A stretch of DNA of 64,000 nt from Sympetrum striolatum (lineage: Eukaryota > Arthropoda > Insecta > Odonata > Libellulidae): contig OX388351.1 of assembly GCA_947579665.1 (NCBI GenBank), positions 57,420,939 through 57,484,938 of the forward strand, read 5' to 3'. Numbering within the stretch: position 1 is the first letter of the stretch; every line of letters starts with the position of its first letter. This document shows positions 58,481 through 64,000 of the stretch, in pieces. A model generated the notes under the pieces. That model was not told the origin of the DNA. It worked only from the letters and a program-made list of their open reading frames with translations, and ran no database searches. Both the position numbers and the translations under genes were made by a program.

Positions 58481-59090
58481 CTTTCAGAGAGACTTGATGT
58501 ATCAACTGCGTCAGTTATAATTACAAATGACGGAAAGGTAGATGAAAAAGATACCTGTTTTGTATATTTAGATGGTCTCTCTGTCTGTAAAGACTTCAGT
58601 TCGAGACCCGAAAATATCCTCAACCATCAATCTTAAGCTTGCCAAGCTTTCGAGAGAAATGCATGCTAGATATCAAAGAGAATGAAGTATTATGACATTT
58701 TTTCTTCGTGAACCAAAATTCATTCAAGTACATTGAAACTATTAACCTAAAATAGTAAGTGTGTTTGTACTCATTTTGCACATCAATGTAAAACCATGAC
58801 ACCATGCGCAATAATTTCCATAGAATCCACTATGGCAAAAAGGTGTAATGCCAGGATTAATCAACATAAACTATATTTAGTAGTCTGCATATCATCACAA
58901 ACATGAAAAATCTGATGTGGCCAGCACATGACTTTTTCCATACATAAAATGTAAATATTTATCTACGACAGTATTTTCGAACTCTATATTCAATCTAAAC
59001 TTGGAAGATAAATGAATTATTTATATCATATTATCTATTACGTCACAAACATTGTAAATAATGATTTCGGGACATGTGTGATGAAAAACG
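58481..59090. other. Stretch without recognisable features
   Basis: No feature is supported before the probable repeat that starts near 59.1 kb. Confidence 0.5.
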
Positions 59091-60209
59091 ATGAAATTAG
59101 CCTTTCGCCCCAGCGCACAGTGGTCCGAAATCGAAAAAAGCCGGACAAAAGTCCAAAATTGCTTTTTTTGAAATACAAACTTGAAACTCTGCGTAAATAC
59201 GGCCAAATTATTGCTGATCATGGAACGGTAAGTCATTTTCCATAAATCGTATGCGTTAATTAGATACGGAGGGTCAAACATGACTAAATTTCCAAAAACA
59301 CGCCCGATTCTATTTTTCTTCGAAAATCTTATTTGTTAAGCTAATAGTATACTTGTAGAAGGAATTTAGTAGAATAAAAAACATTATGTTCGATCGAAAT
59401 GGCACTTTATCTATACTATCCATCAGTTTCAAAGATATTGGTCAATATTTGTGTGGTGTTCCATCACAAAATGGCGGACGCTTTTTTCAGATAAATTTTG
59501 ATATAAAGTAGTCGATATCTTTTGTTTAAAAATATGTGCAGCGGGAAATTACACCAGAGTATTGGGTAAAGACAGCTTAAGAATATCCAGCAGAGATCTT
59601 GTATGAAAGTTACCGACTACGAAAATAAACGCGATTTTTCGATCGCGCTGCACGATCCGGGTCCGCGCTGCCGGGCCTGGAAGTACGGCGACTTCGTTGT
59701 ACTGTTTGAGTTTTCTGGGCCTGAACTCTTCAAAATCGCTGTTTTATAGGTAAGTGTGCAGTCACTATCACTGTCACTGTTCAGAAATTCCATATCGAAG
59801 ATATGAAGAGGATATTTGGTCGTGCGAATGAGTCAATGGATGCGGTACTCTGGTAAATACGCTAAGGTTTGGATACTTTACGGATTCTTACCGCAAGTTA
59901 GAAATATCCTTCAAATTTTGAGACAGTTAGTAAGTTCGAATGTACGGTAACGGGTTTATGCATTGCAGAAAAGGCACCGTCTGATTGGTTTTACCACTTA
60001 TCCTTTCCGCCCTCGCCGACGAGGGCCACGCGAAAATGGGCTTTTGTGACACCGCGCAGCCCTTAACGGTATTTTCTTGGTATTTCCACGGTTGCATTTC
60101 ATGGAAAATTCTTAATCTTCTGAGAAATTCTGGCCGTCGATACCTGATTCCAATCCCTCGCTGTCTAAAATCAGCAGTTCATTCATCATATTTATGGAGA
60201 TATTTTGGA

Positions 60210-60251
60210 AACCGGAAATGAGCTTTGATGAATGAAGCTCGACTTCCGGTT
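60210..60251. repeat. Imperfect 42-bp hairpin
   Basis: AACCGGAAATGAGCTT pairs with AAGCTCGACTTCCGGTT around a TGATGAATG loop. It lies inside the probable repeat. Confidence 0.7.
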
Positions 60252-60359
60252 AACCGATTTACTCCGAAAACTAATCAACTCTGACAGCACACACCACAGT
60301 GCTATATATGAGGTTTGGTATTGATACGACTAATAGTTTATACGTTAGAGCGCCCACAA

Positions 60360-60398
60360 GCACAGACACACATACATACACATACACACACACACAGA
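60360..60398 (+). repeat. CA-rich microsatellite
   Basis: Imperfect CACATACA/CACACACA run interrupted by CATA units. Confidence 0.85.
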
Positions 60399-60540
60399 CA
60401 TCATTCCGAAAATGGTCAAAACGTGTTCTAGGGACCCCAAAACATGTATTTCCGTTGAAATCTCGAAGTCGATTTTTTTTTTCATGAAAACAATACTTTC
60501 TCTATACTACGTATATGGAAAAAGTAAAAATACTCATCAA

Positions 60541-61460
60541 AAATCACAGATGAAGGTTAAATTTCTTTTGGCCAGCACTTAAGGACAAGGGGAAAGTATC
60601 GCATTCCTTATGGTAGTACGAAAACAGAAGTTGAGCACTCTAAATATGTACAGAGATTAACTTTGAAGATACGGTGAAATTCTCTGCAAAAGAAACGGCC
60701 ACAAATATAAAGCAAAACTTAATGATAGTTATAAATCTAATGCAGAATTAAATAGATAAGTAGCCTATAATGAAAAGTTGGAAGCAGCTGCAGTATTTCA
60801 GTAAATAGGTGAATGATCTACAAAAATTGTCACGTGTCACTAACGGAGAAGGTAAAGTCAATGCGGATTATAAAAGCCTGCAAGTTTAATATTTCAAACT
60901 TACTCATAAGTTGGATAGGCTAATAAAATTTTATATTTACATAAAATAAACCTTTAAAATTAAGAGTACATCCTAATATTGCTTTTTAGATATCTTATTG
61001 GTTCTCAGAAAAGTATTTTAATTCGATGCTACATAATGAAGCCGTATCTAGTTCGATAAGAGGAGGAAAAATTTACCACTAGACTGACATTGATCACTGA
61101 AAATGATAAAAATACTGCAACAGGTCTCTTACGATTCCCCTTGGGTTTTTTACCGCACGCTCATATTTGCTTGTAAACAGAGGGTCAATAGCTGGCATTC
61201 TCTAGCTAATAAGCCCTTCGACCCTTCTTGTATACATATACCTCGACCCTTATTGAGTTACTGTTGTTTACTATTATTGCTGTCCACTTGACCCAACAAA
61301 GTTTGGGATAGGCGGGTTTCCTTAACTACTTACTTTTGAGTCATACATAGAGGGTAAATTTAATGAAAACTGAAACATTTGGTGTAAAATAAAAATCAAT
61401 CTTCATGTTAAATCAAAGGTATGTGAACACCAGATTACCAATCTAAATTCAATGTTGTAA
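60541..61460. other. Stretch without recognisable features
   Basis: No gene, RNA or repeat could be supported. Confidence 0.55.
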
Positions 61461-61462
61461 CT

Positions 61463-61609
61463 GGGCATACTTTTATAATAAAGAGTCACAAACACCTTAA
61501 CTGTCAAAGATTTGTCAAATATTCGTCAATCTTTGACAGTTTAAGGTGTTTGTGACTCTTTATTATAACATTTGCTGTCAGTGGTGAGTCTCTTTTGGGG
61601 GCATACTTT
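61463..61609. mobile_element. 96-bp near-perfect hairpin inside an insertion flanked by 11-bp direct repeats
   Basis: 61473-61568 folds into arms of about 40 bp (TTATAATAAAGAGTCACAAA, CACCTTAA, CTGTCAAAGATT and the inverse). One base (an extra T in the right arm) and the short loop are the only breaks. GGGCATACTTT at 61463-61473 and 61599-61609 flanks a 125-bp segment that includes the hairpin plus about 30 bp more. The direct repeats look like a target-site duplication. Confidence 0.8.
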
Positions 61610-61720
61610 GTTTTACTTTGTGTCTAAGATTTCTTTTGTTGCTCAGAAATAAATTTATGATAATCTAAACTTGTGCTGTTCCTTAGTCGTAACCCGCTTC
61701 AGTATGAATTTGTTAAGTAT

Positions 61721-61949
61721 ACATTTCGGAAAAATGAGAAAAATTTGTATCTTCCACAGAAAATGTATTTAAATACGACCGGTTTCGTCACCGTGATGAC
61801 ATCTTCTGGTGAAGAAACACTTAACAAAAAGCCTTATTAGCCCGGAGAGGGGAAGCCCCACCAAAAGATGTCATCACGGTGACGAAACCGGTCGTGATCA
61901 AATAAATTTTCTGTGGAAGATACTAAGTTTTCTCATTCTTCCGAAATGT
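61721..61949. mobile_element. 229-bp foldback element with about 90-bp arms
   Basis: The arms start ACATTTCGGAAAAATGAGAA and include GTATCTTCCACAGAAAAT and CGACCGGTTTCGTCACCGTG. The module CCARAAGATG, GTCATCACGGTGAC-type hairpin, CGAAACCGGTCG occurs twice, inverted (61776-61809 and 61861-61894). The central loop (about 61811-61858) is unique. The 77-codon plus frame at 61809-62042 is incidental. No coding capacity. Confidence 0.9.
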
Positions 61950-62480
61950 CTAGTCCATTCCACGCGTCACGCTTCAGCATATCAATTTTATTTTGTTAGG
62001 TATATCTTAAAATGGCCACTAGCTTCTATTTTAACCCATTAGGTTTTAGGAAATGAGCATTAAAAATTAAGTAAATGCATGCGTAAACATAAAATCTTCA
62101 AATTTGCTTTCTAAGTCTTCATTGAAGATCGAATATGATCACTAAGTCCTTATTGATCATATAAGCAACAATGGCACGTTTTCACTTCTGCAGGATAGCA
62201 AAATAGAACGACCAAATGGAAATTGAAAGAACTGGATTCGAATACTAGTCTTGTCAGAGATAATCTACACCTATTTTCTTTTGGTGAAAGCCCAACATTC
62301 GTTTTATTCTTTTAGCCTATAATGAATTTTACAAATATAGTAACTAATCAAATTGGGTAACCAATTAAATTAGTTACAGGGACTCCCTAAAAATGAAAAA
62401 GGAATATTGGCTCGAAAATATCCTGTAGTAGTATAAAGAGATTTTCAAACAAAATTTACATTAATGGAATGGAAGTTCCA
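61950..62480. other. AT-rich stretch without recognisable features
   Basis: Nothing supported. Confidence 0.5.
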
Positions 62481-62484
62481 AAAC

Positions 62485-63060
62485 CCTAACGGGATCAAAC
62501 ATAAAAACTCCTCTGCAATATTACCTTTTTCGAATATGGATGTGCCAAATGGAGCGAGAACGGACACCGGTAACTAATTTTCCGAAACCCAAGGAGGAGC
62601 ACTCCTTCCAAATATTTGTCACCGAAGCATTTGTGCGTATCCCGACAGCGATTATTTATATCGGCGCGCCGCTCGGTCAGATTCGGATGATGACATGAGT
62701 CGGAATGAATATTCAAACGTGTGAAAAGATGAATGATATCCCTCCAAATGGTTTGGAGGGGAACACGACAGGAATCAAATGTGGGATCGAACAGCGTTGG
62801 GAGGGACGGCTGAAAAGGGGAATAGAGAGGGATTATTAGAACGAGGTAATGGACCAAATCTCGCGAAATTTATAATGCGTGATTTATTTCGTTCTGATTA
62901 ATTACCCGAATTCATAGTTCATAGGCGAGGATCGAAAGCGATTGTGGATGGTGTTTGTGATTCCACGAAATTTACGGTCAAAGCTCGAGATTTAAATCAT
63001 TAAATGTGAATAAATATCCGGCAGATAATGTCTCAGAGCGGCTTAATTATCCAGTTATCA
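62485..63060. other. GC-richer island with homeodomain-like motifs
   Basis: CpG-rich core TATCGGCGCGCCGCTCGGTC near 62661, a purine-rich run near 62750-62835, then TAATTA-type cores (CTGATTAATTACCC near 62896, CGGCTTAATTATCC near 63039) and GGTGTTTGTGATTCC near 62950. The minus-strand 120-codon frame at 62495-62857 has no recognised domain and no splice context that I can defend. Candidate enhancer. Confidence 0.38.
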
Positions 63061-64000
63061 GTAGTTTCCCTGTAGTTAGAGTTTGCTCTATGAGACACGT
63101 GCATGGAACATGTGTTCGTAATGCTAAAATGTACCATTAACCTTGCATTCATTGTGAAGTATTGATAAATTTTATGTTTAGGTGCCAAAATCACGTTTAT
63201 CTTAATAATCCTCAGCGTAAAGAACTATGCGAAAATAAACTGTACTCTATTACGCTTAACTATCTCTTCTCATTACTGAATTTACTGATAGTGAGTTATG
63301 AATTCTGAGGAGTAGATTGTTTTCCTCAGAGAATAACCGAAGATGTATCAATGATTATCATGCATTTTGCGTCTGAAAACACTAAATTGATTTAAAATTA
63401 AAAGTGTATTTATATTCAACCATGGGGGATCTATTGAGTGAAACCTTTTATATTTTACCTTTGGAGTAAACATGTAGTCAATCTACTATGATATTTGTTA
63501 AGAAAAGTTTCCCTGGATTGTTTTATCTTGGTAGCTGATAAAAAAACAATACTTAACAAGAAAAACACCATATTGTAAAAGTATGTAATAGGATTGTAGG
63601 TAGAAACATGCAGCAGCTATCGAAAGACATTAGAAAGAATAAGATGCGATCACTTGTAAAGAGAAGAGCAGAAATAGGAAACAATGTAGAATTAGAATTT
63701 TAAAAGGCAAGTATGAGCCTCTCGTAAGATATAAAATCAGCAATTATAATTTATAGGATGTAATATTATCACATTAATTTCGACGGATGAAGAGGAAATA
63801 ATACTCTGAAACTGAATCTAAATAGAATTAACAGGAATCAAGGAAAACAATTCTTGTCCTGAACAAGTTCTGAGGGGTAGTTGGAGCCTAAAGCTACCCA
63901 ATATTAGCTTGAAAAGAATGGAAGAGGTATAAGGCGACTAGCGAATATGATGAACGAAGCGGCTTTCCCTTTTTTTTAGCCAACGTTTTATCATTGGAAA
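63061..64000. other. Stretch without recognisable features
   Basis: AT-rich to the window end. Nothing supported. Confidence 0.55.

Larger units (their letters stand above)
59100..60540 (+). repeat. Probable degenerate transposable element, class unknown
   Basis: The composition is unlike the flanks. Blocks look transposon-derived: GCGCACAGTGGTCCGAAATC (59115), CACAAAATGGCGGACGC (59464), a GC-rich CGGGTCCGCGCTGCCGGGCC patch (59659), and AAAACATGTATTTCCGTTGA (60438) after a CA-rich microsatellite. No terminal repeats or second copy are visible here, so the borders are guesses. The 77- and 78-codon plus frames (59012-59245, 59985-60221) show no domain. Confidence 0.3.

Noticed and set aside
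62495..62857. 120-codon minus-strand open frame
   Set aside because: No recognisable domain. It lies in a GC-richer, purine-biased island where long frames arise easily. No conserved copy or splice context could be shown.
1..64000. CRISPR array, prophage, operon, telomere repeat or rRNA
   Set aside because: Searched for by eye on both strands; no regularly spaced repeats, TTAGG arrays, rRNA-like GC blocks or bacterial gene structure were found.

Overview
This looks like an AT-rich, gene-poor piece of a large eukaryotic nuclear genome, most likely an arthropod and probably an insect. The clues are decayed non-LTR retrotransposon reverse transcriptases of arthropod type, tRNA-headed SINEs, short palindromic MITEs of Tc1/mariner style, a TTAA-flanked piggyBac-like element, and the absence of operons, Shine-Dalgarno sites or long ORFs. 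The longest open frames are 120 codons. The only ones with recognisable protein character are broken pieces of retrotransposon ORFs. I see no intact host gene and no convincing host exon; the window may be intergenic or inside a very large intron.

Layout. 1-9 kb: a (TTA)n retroelement tail, copy 1 of an unnamed dispersed repeat (about 170-570), the first 83-bp MITE (2011-2093), GC-richer islands, a hAT-like end (about 6.3-6.43 kb), a diverged local duplication (about 7.05-7.85 kb) and a long (AT)n tract. 9-21 kb: a minus-strand retroelement 3' end (9.0 kb), a SINE with target-site repeats (12.4 kb), a tRNA-like fragment (14.7 kb), a 1.8-kb piggyBac-like element (16.8-18.7 kb), and a cluster of MITE, reverse transcriptase remnant and (TTA)n tail (20.4-20.7 kb). 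21-36 kb: mostly unannotatable AT-rich sequence with islands, a SINE (27.1 kb), repeat copy 2 (29.8-30.2 kb), MITE copy 3 (31.0 kb) and two foldback elements (31.9 and 35.2 kb). 36-51 kb: the best retrotransposon remnant (36.6-37.3 kb), a frameshifted unrecognised coding relic (37.9-38.2 kb), a foldback built from tRNA-like heads (38.9 kb), a SINE (40.7 kb), repeat copy 3 (43.1 kb), a foldback (43.7 kb), two more reverse transcriptase remnants (45.4 and 50.4 kb) and a local duplication (47.4-47.9 kb). 51-64 kb: islands, a 1.1-kb TIR element (53.76-54.86 kb), a probable degenerate repeat (about 59.1-60.5 kb), a 96-bp hairpin in 11-bp direct repeats (61.5 kb) and another foldback (61.7-61.9 kb).

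The most interesting shared signal is a short module in five separate foldbacks or half-foldbacks: a CTGA/GATG-like anchor, a small hairpin whose stem differs between copies but stays paired, then CGAAA, usually followed by CCGGT. It recalls the hammerhead ribozyme core but departs from it at important positions. A second pattern is a series of GC-richer, often purine-biased, non-repetitive islands every few kb, which could be regulatory. All functional statements here are inference from sequence reading alone.
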